Part shown: piece after piece, positions 34,047-46,816 of the stretch
How positions within the stretch are numbered: position 1 is the first letter of the stretch
How the letters are laid out: each line of letters opens with the position of its first letter
NCBI GenBank assembly: GCA_000697055.1
Contig: JNDT01001970.1
Span: forward strand, 62,001-126,000
DNA length: 64,000 bases
DNA from: Saksenaea vasiformis B4078
Taxonomy: Eukaryota; Mucoromycota; Mucoromycetes; Mucorales; Saksenaeaceae
Reading direction: 5' to 3'
Notes under the pieces: generated by a model
Databases searched by the model: none
What the model saw: the letters and a program-made list of their open reading frames with translations, nothing else
Told to the model about the DNA's origin: nothing
Position numbers and translations under genes: made by a program

Positions 34047-34158
34047 TGGGAATGGCGAAAGAAAAGGTGTGTTGTACAAAAGTGGGTCGCCGCCGTCACA
34101 AAAGGTAACTGGACAAGCGAGGAGAACGTGGCAGATTGTCCGATCGCTTTGCCCATCC
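34047..34158. promoter_or_regulatory. compact divergent promoter, ULA1 / SCY1
   Basis: Only 112 bp separate the two ATGs, so both promoters and 5' leaders must lie here or overlap the genes. No TATA box is evident. The segment is G/C-mixed with GTCACAAAAGG near 34095. Confidence 0.6.
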
Positions 34159-37100
34159 ATGGCATTCTTCTCTGGCTTTGTAAAGAGCGGCCTCTCATTA
34201 CTAGGAAAAGATTCCTCAGCATTCCCTTATTCTCTCGGAGACAAAGTAGAATGGTTCGATGACTGTTCTATTTGGTCTCTGCATCAGGGTACGAAGAAGG
34301 TAATGGTCGAAGATGCCTCGTCAAGGCAGGCGACAGTACTGAACCATGGTGATGACAGGAGGATGGATCCCACGTCTCTATCTTCGTCTTTGATTGCGTG
34401 AAGAACAGAGACAGAGCACAACTCGCTCGTAACGCCTTTCGCCGTCTTCGAACCATGCGACATCCCGACCTTTTACGCTACATCGATGGCGTGGAGGTAA
34501 CTTTCTTTATGCAGCAGCACAAAGCAGTTAAATGATACTATTCTGCCAATGCAGAACGAGCAGGCAATTATGTTCGTTACTGACCCTGTAGAGCCATTAT
34601 CCAACCAGCTCAATCAGGATCCTGATAAAAACTTGATCCTATGGGGTCTTTATAAAGTGGCGGTAAGACCGCATTCGTGTTGGATAATCAAAGACTTATT
34701 CAGAAATAGAATGCGATCAAATTTATAAACAACGATTGTAGCATGGTACATGGTAATGTACGAGTGTCATCTATATTTACGAATAAAGCCGGTGAATGGA
34801 AATTGGGTGGATTTGAACTGCTGTCATCGATGAAGGAAGAAAGTCCTATTATTTTGGTATAATACATGCATAAACGAGAAAAGAGAAAAACAACAACTGA
34901 TTTTAGGTCTAGACATTTGGCGGATTGGTTCCCGATGCTCAGAAATATGCTTCGCCGGAAGTGAAGAAATCGGGTTGGACGGAGATAAAAAGGTTAGAGA
35001 TTTTTGTGGCAAGATCCAACAGAGACTGAAAAATCTGGGAAATCTAGTTTACCGACAACAGCCGTTGATTCCTATCATCTGGGATGCCTTATTTACGAAG
35101 CTTACAATCGCCGATTCGATACCACTGATCAGCTGCTTTCACGTCGAGGGGATATCCCGGCTGCTATGCTAGAGGTCTACGAAGGTCTGCTCCGCCCGTC
35201 GCCAACAACCAGAATGGACGCCGAAGCGTTTTTGGATGAAGGATTACGGCCAAAGGGATTCTTTATGCTCGACTTTGTGCAAGTCAACTTGTTTTTGGAA
35301 AATATTAGTATCAAGGAGCAGGGTGAAAAAGAAGGATTTTTCAGGTCAGCCTCTATCTATTGGTAATCATGTACTTACTGCTTATTTTGTTCAGAAAACT
35401 GGATACGCTTATTGACACATTCCCTGGCGAATTTGCGAAATACAAAATCTTGCCCGAATTAGTAAATGCTTTTGAGTTTGGTTCAGGTAAATCAAGAAGG
35501 AGTAGATGATGATGCTTTGATATCTCATATGTCGTTACCTTTCTTTAGGCGGTGCAAAGGCTTTAAATGCGATTTTGAAAATTGGAGAGCATTTGCCTGA
35601 AGATGAATACGAGAAAGCTCTTGTTGGACCTATCGTTCGTATGTTTGCATCACCAGATCGTGCCACCCGAGTCAGTTTGCTGGAAAATATGTCAAAATTT
35701 GTCGATCATATTCCCAACAAAGTCATTTCCAATCAAATCTTTCCCCATGTCGTAAGTGTTCCTCACAGCTGTATGAAAAAGTTATTCACATCTATGTAGG
35801 CAACCGGATTTTCAGATTCAGTCCCTCTTATCCGAGAACATACAATTAAATCCATCTTGTTGCTGGTTCCAAAGGTAATCAAAATCTTGGGAAGATTTGT
35901 TTGTTCACTATTGTGCCTATCTCACAGTTGACGGATCGAATCATTAATTACGATCTGCTGAAATATTTGGCAAAACTGCAAATGGACGAAGAGCCGGGAA
36001 TAAGAACAAATACAACCATCTGTTTAGGGAAGATTTCAAAACATCTTAGTGCAACCGTAAGTGCAGATAGCAGATAACTACTGTTGGATTATTTAACCTT
36101 GGCAATATAGACCAGGAAAAAAATCTTAGTTCCTGCGTTCACTAGAAGTTTGAGAGACGGATTCCACCATGCCCGAATAGCTGCATTGATGGCCCTTACA
36201 GGTACAACCGATACAATAAAACGTAGCGTCTTATCAAACGATTTCATCTTTAACAGCAACGGCTGAATACTATGATTCCCAAGAATGCGCAACCCGAATT
36301 GTTCCCTGTATTTCTGTCGTTTTGATTGATAAAGAAAAGTAAACTGAGAACCCGAGCCATGTACCTTCCTAACTCTACTCTAGATCTGTCCGTACCCAAG
36401 CATTTAAGGCGATGGCTACATTTATCAATCGATTACAAGACTTTGCAGACGAGATGGTACGTAATAATAGCAACGAAAGCGACCCCTGTTTAATAACTAA
36501 ATCCGCACGGATTAGCCTGAAACGGCTATAAAAGAACAGCCGGCAGCATCATCGGCGAATCAAGCTGAAGCGTCGGCAAGTTCTTCCGCTGCAATGGCTG
36601 TGGCAGGTGCCTTTGGTGGAGCAACCAAAGGCTTAGCAGGCTGGGCTGTATCATCGATCAATGCCAGAGTAAGACAGGATTATCATCGGTTTTATTGGAT
36701 CAATAGCTCATGCGCTTTGAACAGTTTGCCTCTCCCAGCGGCGAGATGGATAACTCCCTAAAATCACCGGAAGAAAAGGATAAATCGGGCTTTGATACAC
36801 CTAACCGATCATCTACACCTTCCGCACGCCTAACACAGGCATTTGAGTATACCGAGACCGGAGATGTGGGTGACGGTTGGGATAACGAACCGTCGAGTTC
36901 TCTAGGCTTTGACGATAATGACGGTTGGGGTAAGCAATTCCCTCTATGCGAGACATGCCGTCTGATTCGCTGTTTTGTAGAACCATTCGAGAGTACTGTA
37001 AAAGAGGAGCCGGAACCTATTACTTCCATTATACCATCTGCAAATGCTGCAACTCGGGTGTCGTCTTTTGCTACCACTGATCTTTCAGCAAATGCAACCA

Positions 37101-37429
37101 AAGCTGCAGGATCCATGAAATTGGGACACAAAACAAATTCGCTATGTAAGACGAGATAGGTGCAACTACTACTTGATAGACTGACCTGTTTTCGAAGTGG
37201 ATGAATTCGAAGATAACAGCCAGGGCTCATCGCTACAGCCAAAAAATGGCTCACCCGTTGCAAAAGAGGACAGAAAGGCAGAACTTGAACGTCGTCGAGA
37301 AGAACGACGGCAGGTAAAAGAAAACACGGTGATTTGAAGATTGGTCGATACTCATTTTCTTCGTAGCGTATGGCTGAGCTCAGAGAGAAGAAAAAGAGCG
37401 GCATTGGTGCGAAAAAAATTGGGTCGTAA
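34159..37429 (+). CDS. SCY1: SCY1-like pseudokinase
   Basis: Scy1/SCYL1 proteins help COPI and clathrin traffic at the Golgi and tRNA export. Eighteen exons (first 34159-34299, last 37367-37429) join to 792 codons with every phase closing; human SCYL1 is about 808. The N-terminal kinase fold is catalytically dead: the HRD position reads HGNV (SMVHGNVRV) and the DFG position reads GGF (WKLGGFELL). The family motif [20 protein letters not shown] is restored across a 55-nt intron (34993-35047). HEAT repeats follow ([45 protein letters not shown]). The C-terminus is Ser/Asp-rich with DGWDNEPSS and DDNDGW repeats, then a Glu/Arg coiled coil and a basic end. The intron density, seventeen in 3.3 kb, is the highest in the window. 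Confidence 0.95.
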
Positions 37430-37610
37430 TCTCACCCTGAAACTGTTTATTTTTCTACGTACTATTTCCTGACACAGTCAGACGGCGATTAATATCAGCT
37501 ATAGAAATGCTGTGTATCTATTTGGTGTATTCCTCAATGAGCCATTTAATATCTTTCATTCTACAAAAAAAAAGTCCAGTACAAAACGTCATAGTTGTGG
37601 CAAGTCAAAT

Positions 37611-40600
37611 TTATTTTGAGGGTATGGTCACACGTTGGTTGATGATTGAATGTGTTGCTGCCCACTGGACTCCCTCAGCCATACGTTTCCGTATCGTCCT
37701 GGGATTCATTATCATGATCATGTAGTCGGAAATTACGTGGTTGGATGATAACTCGAGTAAAATAGATATCTATAGGTAAGAAGTTATAGAAAACTAGCGT
37801 GCATGGAGGTAAAACGTACTTGTTTCAAGGAAGTCTGTAAGGATGTCGTGTTGGGCCAGTAAGTGAAAATAAACGGTGTACGGATGCCAGGGCAGATAGT
37901 GTGTAATGCCTTTGTAAATATGTCCAATCGTTCTTTCTCGTTTAACCAATAATCGATACTAACATTCATGTAAGGACGAATCCATTACAAAACCTAAAAC
38001 TTACTTATCGCTATCATCCGTATCTATGTCCTTCACGTCCGAGAAAGAAAAGATAACGGCACCAATTTCGCCCACAGCCTATATCAGTCGTGTTAGAATC
38101 TTGCTATTGACACAATTCGGTCGGTTTACCTGTGCATAAACACAATCTCCGGGTGCCACGGATCGAACTGTTATATTACATATATCATAGTGTTCTACTC
38201 GCCGAGAAAATTCGCTATCAAGCCCAAACTTTTTGTCAAACCACATGGCGGATGATTCTCGCTTATCCGCAACTTGGATCCACAATTGCCAGGTTGATTT
38301 TGTACTCTTGTCATCTCTCAGTGACTCAAATTCAGCCATCTTTCCTTTGATAAGTGGATACACCATTTCCGCAAAATTCTCTGTTTTCCAGACGGATTCT
38401 TGTTGATCCTCCGGCGACTAATACTTGTGTGTAAGAACGCATCCACAGAGAACATGTAACTACCTCACAGCACGCTCGTAAGCTCCTGAGCTCTGACTGC
38501 ACTGCGTCGCGAGCTTTCTGGTCTGCATCTTTTTCAGCACATGCGATGTGAGCAGGAACACACCCATTCGTCACACGCTGATGGAAATGCCATAGCTTGT
38601 TTTGTTTAACGGCTTGCAAATGCCGCTTTTCAATCCGAAACCGAGCACGTTCCACCCATCGTTTGGTCAGCCGGCGTAAATGTCGCATTCGTTGGTGGCA
38701 CTGAATAGCACTAATTTTGGCTTGTTCTTGAACTGTGGTATCAAGCAGTTCTAGGAGCCAGCTATCTGATAATTCAGCAAGAGTAGCTTGGAGACGCGAT
38801 CGCTCCAGTTCTCTTTCCAATCGTTCACGACGCAGTTTCTCTTGATATGCAGTAGCTTCTGCCTCTTCTCTCCGCCGCCTATCCATCTCAGCTTTCATCA
38901 ACGCCAGCTTTCTTGCTTCTTCTTGACGTTGCCTCTCCTCTTCCGCCTTTCGTCTTGCCTCTGCTACTTCTCGCTCGCGTTGTCTTGCAGCCATCTCGTT
39001 TTGCAACCGTATCATCTCTTTCAGTTGCTCTTGTCTTTGCTTTTCCGCCTCAGCTTCCCTACGAGATCTTTCTGCGGCTTCCTTTCTAATCCGAGCTTCT
39101 TCTTCGGCTCGTTTTCGTGCAACCTCTTCTGATTCTTTTTGTCGCCGCTTCTGTTCCTCGATTTCTTCGTTATTCACAGTTAACGGCATCGCGATTGGTG
39201 AAGCAAGTAGCGCAGGGGCATCGGGTAGTGCAGCATCCAGATTCTCACCGTTGATGATTTCGGCATATGTACGACCATTTTTCTTTTTCTCCACAACCAT
39301 CGAACGTCGATGTTTCGGGTTGGAAAGGGGTTCTATCAATAGCTTATCAGCACTCATCGTTATAATACTGGCTAACTTAACCGATGAAGAAAGGCGCCTT
39401 TGTTTCGTAATGCTTTTGACCGAATCGGATGGACAGTTCGCCACGTGACATGTCAATAGGTAACCCATAGGTTTCGACTTCTTCTAGTAACTGGTCCGAC
39501 GTGTCATATGCAAGGATTTGCCGGATATGTTCGACGGACACGCCGCTGTGGTGTTTGTTGTATGCTGTATTCATTGCTTTTAACGCACCCTTTCGTACTT
39601 CAGGGAAATGCCATTCCAACATACAACTCATTAAAAATGGTGTAGATTGATCTCTAATGAGTTTAAAGAACTTTGAATAGAAATTTTGGCAAGCCTCGAT
39701 GTTTTGTGGTTTATGGCGGCGAGACGAGGTTTCCATGATTTCGTTGTTGCGTTGCGCCAATCCATAGAACTGTAGCGCGCGCTGAATATAAGGATGAAAG
39801 AAAACATGTGGTGGTAAGGACATCGTTTGTCGAGCAACGTCCTGATCGCGTATGTGCGTAATGATGTAGTAGGCTCGGAATTCAGCTTCATTCTCGGTCT
39901 CGATACCTTCTTCACGTAAATCGTCATAAAACTCCATCAAACTCAACAACACTAAGTAGAATTAGAAATGTTATCGCAGTATGTCCAGTTACGCTTTGTA
40001 CCTTTTCGAAGCTGTTCAGTTTCTTGCTGTTCGCTGAATTTTTCCTCCCCCATTTCACACATTTCGTGGAATGAAAGAATATGAAATCGTGCTATACGTT
40101 CATGTACTCTAACAGCAGAAACGCCGCGAATGTTTTGCAGTGTAAAATCCTGTCTGATAGATCGTGTTCGGTCGCGAACGAAACTGTGACATTTGTCAAG
40201 AGGATAAGAGGATAGTACGTCGTTCACGAGATAATTCAATGTTTTCTAAAAGCAAAGTAAAAAAGGGTTAGACTCTCATTTTTTAAAAACACAGGCAGAC
40301 TCACCTCAAGGATAGGTGGTGATCTAACGTCGGACGGTAAAGGTTGCTCATTACCAGCTGCTGATCGTCGATATGCTTTCACCATCCTTTCGGGATCAGC
40401 GTTGCCTGCTTCATCCTTTGAATAGTCAGGAAGAGAGGTGTTAGTAATGGAAAGCATAATAAGCACGGTTACCATTTCTAAGATGTCCAATCCATGCTGA
40501 ATTTCACGTTCAACGACTTCGAATTCTGGACACATGGTCTGGCAGGTTCCTCGAAAATCGATGGCGTCTTCCAGACGTCTGGGCACATCGGGGTCTGCAA

Positions 40601-41024
40601 TGAGACCTTGTTTGATGGCTCTTTGTCTCTCTGTTACGCGATTGCGTTTGAGCTGTAGAGCAATTTAACGTGAGCGAACAATGCTGACTACCACAGGAGC
40701 ATCGACAAAAAAAAAAAAAGAGTGAAGGCTGACCTGTTCGTACAGAGCGCTTTTTGTTGTTTGGCCAAAGCGTGTGGCACGATCCGCAGGACTCATTGTG
40801 CCCTTCCGTGGTGGTGGAAATCCAGGCGATTCTTCCATGAGCTCAGGTTGCGGTCGTACCCAAGTCTTGTTCTTGTTGAAATTTGACCTGTTGCCTTGAC
40901 CTCCTCGACCTCCTCCGCGGCCACCTCGTTGAGGTGGTTGGGTCTGCTGATCACTGAATCGGCCGACGTTGTCGTTGCTACGTTTGTTAAACGAAAAAGC
41001 GGATCCTCTTCCACCGATGAACAT
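37611..41024 (-). CDS. SAC3: SAC3, scaffold of the TREX-2 mRNA export complex
   Basis: Couples transcription to mRNA export at the nuclear pore. Ten exons (41024-40734, 40652-40473, 40415-40305, 40245-40002, 39951-39382, 39332-38464, 38417-38130, 38078-38005, 37958-37820, 37769-37611) join to 975 codons, all phases closing. The N-terminus has a phenylalanine/glycine-type motif (GSAFSFNKR) and an RGG box (QRGGRGGGRGGQGNR). The SAC3/GANP domain follows with PRRLEDAIDFRGTCQTMCPE, PLPSDVR and FVRDRTRSIRQDFTLQN. Then comes a winged-helix part and a long Arg/Glu/Gln coiled coil (about residues 510-620), which in yeast Sac3 corresponds to the region near the Cdc31/Sus1-binding helix. The C-terminal half is less conserved. 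The stop is 181 bp from the convergent SCY1 stop. Confidence 0.93.
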
Positions 41025-42400
41025 GACGGTGGAAAGACGAGTATAAACACCAACGCAAGCTCGTCCGGTGCACACTTTATCCGTTTAAACACCGCGCATA
41101 AAACCTGGTTGCGATGCCAAACCTGCGAAATTTTCTTTGTTGCAAAGCCGCACTAACCGTACAATTGACAGCCTTATCTAACATGTAAATGTGATTATTT
41201 ATTCTTTCGTTCTAGATAACCATAAGTACATTTATTTACAGAAATTCCTGAAAACTGCTAAATTTGGGATCTACTCTAGCGTAAAAAGGACCTACTGTTG
41301 TGTTGATACTTCAAATCTTTTAAACAAGGAAGTAAATTTACAGAAAGTTGTTCTGCATTAGTTAACGCTTCATCATTGTACAATGACTCCAGGAAGAGAA
41401 TAGCGTTCACAGTGTCTCTCCACCCGAAGCGACAAATATGAAACTTGAATTAGCTACGCAACAGATGAGATGTGTCATAACAATAATAGGAAGCCGCGTC
41501 GTGAAACTATATAAGTAGAAGATGAAGGGAAGAAGATTGGCTAAGAGACTCATGTCACTGAGCGATAGTACGTGTGTTAATCTGTCCACGACTGTTTGTT
41601 GTAATAGAGCGTCAGGCTACTCTCTTTAACGAAACTATTGGTTATAACCACGTCCTCACCCTTCGTTTTCACCGTTTCTTCTACTGTAACAACACTTTTG
41701 CATCCATTGATGAAGTAGACGTTAACAGACCACTGATTGCAATAGGGTAGGTCATTGAACCTAGTTTATATTCGGGCTCTGTGGGGAGCACAGGTTTTGC
41801 ATAGACTATTCCTACCTACCACTTGCATGGAGCGGCACACTAGATACACTTCTTTGAAATTTATCCCCATGAACAAGAACAATGACTCCTAGATGTCTCA
41901 TATCCCGTGTTAAAAGGCATATGGTCACTTTGAGACTACTGAGCAAGCGCCCAATTTTGTTACTCATTACGGACTGACAGTTATCGCATACATGAGAGAC
42001 TGATTGACGATAGGCGTTTATCCTCAAACATCGTCGAATGGTGATTTCTCGTGGATAAAGACATCACAATGATTCGTGTTACTGAGTGTCCTCTAGCAAC
42101 AACCAACGATCAGCATGGACTTTGTTGCGATAGAAAATACAGAGGGAGTAGACATCAACGGCAGTGAATAATTATTTGCCTCATGTCACTATCCCTCATA
42201 TAAACATGTATCACACACTACCTGTTGTAGGACGTTTACTTCGAGACATGCTTGCTTAACTTTTTTTGGACAGTTGACCGATTTATTGAATAAAGGGTTA
42301 TTTCAAACCAATTCTCTTTGTGGTCGTCCATTCCAATAAGTCTCTATATGCGTTATCGAACATTGATAGTTAAAACGCTTCATTTGCTTAACTGAAGAAA
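41025..42400. other. non-coding, presumed SAC3 promoter then AT-rich DNA
   Basis: No frame with protein character. Short minus-strand frames near 41400-41590 and 41812-42027 have no recognisable content. Confidence 0.5.
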
Positions 42401-43800
42401 CCATTCGTTCTGTCAATACATCATTGCTCTCAGAGCATGCTTAATGCCACCTTTGGCTTTTGACCAGAATTCTTCAATGGGGTTCAGAGAAGAAGAGTAA
42501 TGAAGGAGTTTTAGACATCGAAAGCCATTTTTTAAACAAGCTTCGTCATGACAGAAGGTTTACAGGATTCTTTCCATGATTTTGTGTCTATTTGAAATTA
42601 TTCGGCGTTACTTCCACATGAACTCTGCGCTTTTAAGTACGTATTTATACGTTTATCCGACGATATGATTTGCGTGCCATATTCTTCCATGCTATGCTTG
42701 TGCCGTTGGTAGCTTCCCATTACCTAAGGCAAAAGGTGCGTCATAGACATGGTGTTACTGTCTCTGCAAATGACGTGACAAGGATAGGGCTCGACTGTCC
42801 CGTGTCAGATATAGAGTTCTTTGTCTCATGTAAAAGGCGCATCTGATCGCATCTTTTTACTTCATGCCAGGGGTGTATGAGAGATAAATCGGACTTATTT
42901 CGAGCGCTGCAGAGGCTTGCCCGTGTAGCCAAATGCTTTCATTGTGTGTTGTTCATTCAGCAGTTTTTCGCGTTCATAGACTACAACTTTGTTGTTGAAC
43001 GCCAACGTGTCTACGATTATCAATTGTAGGCTCGTAGTGTTCCTGGTAATAAATGTTAGAATCCTGTTTATATTTCATCATTCTATTTCGTTTGTATTTA
43101 CCTAACCAACTGCTCCAAATCTTCACAATTGGTCGAGAGACCGGCATGATGCAAAACCACCAGACATACCTTATCGGCGTTTTCTATATAATGAAGCATA
43201 TCTAATAGGTAGCTACAATTCTGGATACTGTCTTATAAACTAATTATTTTCACTCTGCGTATCGCCACCTAAAGTGGCTCTTTCTGGGTCTTGCCTCTTA
43301 TATGCAAGGGGTCACTGGCGTTGCAAGAATATGAAACGAAGACACACTCAGTAAGCGATCGGCTTGTCAACCGACTACACATCAGCTGTAGCAGTCTTGT
43401 TCGAGTTTCTTCTGTCTCATTACCCCTTGACTTTCTGGCGTAACCAGCTGCGCCGTGGCCCTCCTTCGTTTAGAGACCCTATGTACCGTTGGTACTCTTG
43501 CAAATAGGAGGCCACGTTTTTTCAAGGTATCCACTGTAGTAAATCAGGGTGTGGAGAACTTGAGATTGACTTGTCCAACTTGAGAAACTGGAATAATGGT
43601 GCGCTTTGTCGGATTCATGCGGACTCGTAGCGTCCATTTTCCTATATATCGTGCGATAGATGTTGATCGTGTACCAGGAGGCTCGATTGTGTTTCTTGAT
43701 CTTTGTCTTGATCGCCGTTCATGAGATAACGCAAGAACCGCATTTATATTTGGTTTCTGCATGTTTACTGTTAGCTCCATAAATCAGGCAGGGTACGTAC
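42400..43800 (-). pseudogene. decayed DDE (IS630/Tc1-type) transposase relic
   Basis: Near 42500-42420 the minus strand reads LKLLHYSSSLNPIEEFWSKA, followed by GIKHALRAM. That is the C-terminal catalytic motif (NPIEEFW) of IS630/Tc1 transposases. Upstream, at about 43780-43400, a frame with KRTIIPVSQVGQVNLKFST and a basic segment could be the helix-turn-helix part, but stops and frame changes occur throughout. The identity rests mainly on the NPIEEFW block. It is a different copy from the one at 27760-29035. Confidence 0.55.
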
Positions 43801-44679
43801 CCGCTAGAACGTCCTCACTATCAGATTTCGGTAACTCTACTGGTGGATATCTGGAAAGTACGTCCTCACCCACACTGCTCTTTCCCGGAAGGTGATGGAG
43901 GACATACAAGAGCGAAATGATTCCAGATGTATCGTTATTCACTGGATACTTCTACGATTTATGATATGTTGAACGACACGTATGTTCCAACCAGTAAAAG
44001 AATTCCAAAGTGACGACATAAAGGTTTTACGTGTGAATAGATCCGCAATTGTGATCGTTTGTTGCGCAAGATGAAATCCTTTAAAAAAAAATGCCTGCCA
44101 GCCAGTAACAAGTACGGCAGCTCCATTGTTGGTCGATGTATAGAAAGATGAGGATGGCTTTCCTTGCTGATCTGCTATAATGAAGCTCCGATGGAGCCAG
44201 TGGTGATCTCGGCCCAGAATGTCAACGCGTCCTTTCCAAATACGAAAGATACGTGGAAAAGACAGTAACGCTGCCGCCGTTTATTGGATATAACGTAAGC
44301 AAGGACGAAAACAGGGCGACTTCATGTACACAGTAACGGCTCCGACTTTTGTTAACAGCGAGCGAGGCTCAGGTAGCCAATTTCCTTGATGCCCCCTTTT
44401 TTATTTTGCCTCGCAAGCCATTGAACGGAGAAGTGTATGACTGCAAGCAGGTGGCGGCGAAGAAGATACTGTGAAAGTGCGGAAATATAGTGATCGCATA
44501 AACGCTGCAAAAAGAAAGTGGTAAATGCTTCTGAAGATATCCGGAGGTAGAGCTTCAGAGGCTATTACAAAGGAAGTCTTTTGGGAACTGTGGTTTTACA
44601 ATCTGAACGATATCTGACAATAGCGATAGCACAGCAGCTCTCGTATTAAGACTGGATTCAACAACTCTCAACGGTTGCT

Positions 44680-46008
44680 TATATGTCGGCACATCAGTCA
44701 AAGATCTCGCAGAAAGATCTGGCTTTGTGGGCATACCGACCCGTTCAACCTAAACAGGATTCCGACGCGGGCAGCGGTTTCACTCATCCTAAAGAGGGAA
44801 GTGAATGCTTGGGTATGATTTATCAGGAACTTCAAAACCCACACGGCGAAGAGCCACTGCATTCCCAGATCTGGAGAAAGTCTTAGCTGCATGGATTGAT
44901 GAGGTAGTTAGGGATCAAGTTTTACGTCTTGCAAGTTAAATCTAGATGTAAGCAATTTCAAGAAAAGCATAATGGTTTTAATTGTCACAACATGTAAAAT
45001 GAAGCTGTATCTTATTAGCCTTGATGACGAGTCAGTCAAAACAAGAGTTGCTGAGATAAAGAAGAGAATTGAGGAGTATACACCATCCCATGTGTATAAT
45101 TTGGGACGGGAACTAGATTGTTCTATAGGCAAGTACCTGCAGAAACCAGTTCAAGATAGCCTATTGCCGGTCTAAAGCAAAGCAAAAGCGGTTGTCCGCT
45201 ATACTGATTGCCGATGCTGGGAACTCGCAAAGGTTGCTAGCAATATTCATCGGGAAGTAGAGAAGCCAATGTGTTTTGAGAAAACGTCAGAAATAGCGTG
45301 CGTTAAATTGTGTATTAAGTGCTGAGTTTGTGACATGGATGCGTTTAGGAAAAGATAATGGGTTCGAATATTACTGGAACGGAAAGGCCTGAATGGACTC
45401 TCTCATTTTTTATAAAATGATGCGGCAATTTGATGCGGAAATAGAAAAGAAGCCCAAGGGAGAGAGAGTGCAGTTTGCGACCAAGGACAAAAGAAACGAC
45501 GTGTACAAGATCCATCAGCTGGCTGCCATGCAATACTGTACAGCACGGAGTTGCATTTCCACGTCAGTAATTCAAAACTGTTTTCGGGCTACCGGTTTAA
45601 TGCCCACTTCTTCAAAACAGGGGGAAACAGAGGCAAGAGGTGTAGAAGCGATGGATTCTATTTCAGAAAGTCAGCAAGATATCCATGGACACCAATTAGC
45701 AGAGAATCGGTAGTGATTGGAGAACAAGATGAGGATTACTCCTGCCACGAAAGTCTTTCTGAAGAAGAGCTGGTTAATATGGTATCCGAAAACCAGGAAG
45801 ATCATGAAGATGAAGATGATGGTGCAATGTTTATGGTAGCTGTTGCTAAGCCCATAGGAGATCAAAAGGCTCTTGTACAGGAAGTGCATAACATGCTGGA
45901 CTTGGGGAACCAAATTGGATGGACACCTCGAGTTGTTGATATCGAGGAAGCTCGGAGAGCTAGGGGCAGTAACGGATACAGAACAGATGAATACTCAAGA
46001 TTATTTTA
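44680..46008 (+). pseudogene. decayed pogo/Tigger-type (DDE_1, CENP-B-like) transposase
   Basis: Fragments in shifting frames follow the order of a pogo-family transposase. First is a helix-turn-helix start (SKISQKDLALWAY, 44695-44735). Next is a CENPB-type segment (FPDLEKVLAAWIDEVV, about 44861-44910). Then a catalytic block resembles TGLFYR-x-x-P followed by KQSK (LFYRQVPAE, GLKQSKS, about 45115-45190). Last is the end block with KIHQLAAMQYCTA and VIQNCFRATGLMP (45508-45605), typical of the DDE_1 C-terminus. An acidic tail continues to a stop at 46006-46008. Several stops make it inactive. No matching terminal repeats were found, so the element limits are not set. Confidence 0.65.
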
Positions 46009-46816
46009 GTGGCCAATAACTTCTGTATGTGCACAGTGGCATATAAATGCATTCCTGCCAATACCTCCAGATTTCTCATACAAGGATAAGCAACATTAAC
46101 GGGTAAACTGTTTACCAGTTTTGTACATGGATTCAACCTCTATAAAATACAAGATCAAGGAACTCTTTATATTTCACTTCGAACAAATTGCTGGACACTG
46201 AAAAGTACAACATTAGCGAGAATATAGTTTTATCGAGTATATTTTTAGCGCGTTTATTTATTGTTTCTCTTGCCAAGTTGGTGTGAACCATCCGCAGCAG
46301 CTCTGCAAAGAGTAAGTTCATCTTTAGTCTCCCTCCTCTGATATATGTCTTTCCCTCAATGTAGGTTAAATGGACGGGGACCTGTCGCCATGAGAGGAGT
46401 TATCACGGATCCTGCCTCAGGTAAGGAAATCTACTTCTTCTAAACAAAGTAATAATCCTAACTGTTTTGAGTCACAGAGCCTTAGGCTCGGACATTGTAG
46501 GACAGATCCACAGGCTTGTGATACTTATTACCATATTACCCACGGTATTCGCACCAAAGCAGTTAATAAAGTCCTCTAGGAGGATCCGATATATGATGCA
46601 AATAGAAATTGCATACGAGGAGAAAGGAAAGGGACCGACGCAGGCGGATAAAGAAAACCAGAGGACATGCTTTTACCTTTTGCTGTGGAGTTTGAAGAGC
46701 CAAGGTGGAACAAGACGGTATGCGAGACGGATCAAGACGACCGTCACATACCAAAAAAAACCACTTAAAACCTGTTCGAGGCCCTTTTCCGCCTTTCCAT
46801 CTCCCGGTCCATTTCC
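46009..46816. other. non-coding, presumed promoter of the second bZIP gene
   Basis: A short stretch at 46370-46425 looks exon-like (acceptor TGTAG, then NGRGPVAMRGVITDPAS, then a GTAAGG donor), but I could not attach it to a gene on either side. It could be a 5' exon or a relic. The rest shows nothing. Confidence 0.4.

Noticed and set aside
38788..39132. 114-codon Leu/Phe/Cys-rich plus-strand frame
   Set aside because: Antisense of the SAC3 Arg/Glu coiled coil.
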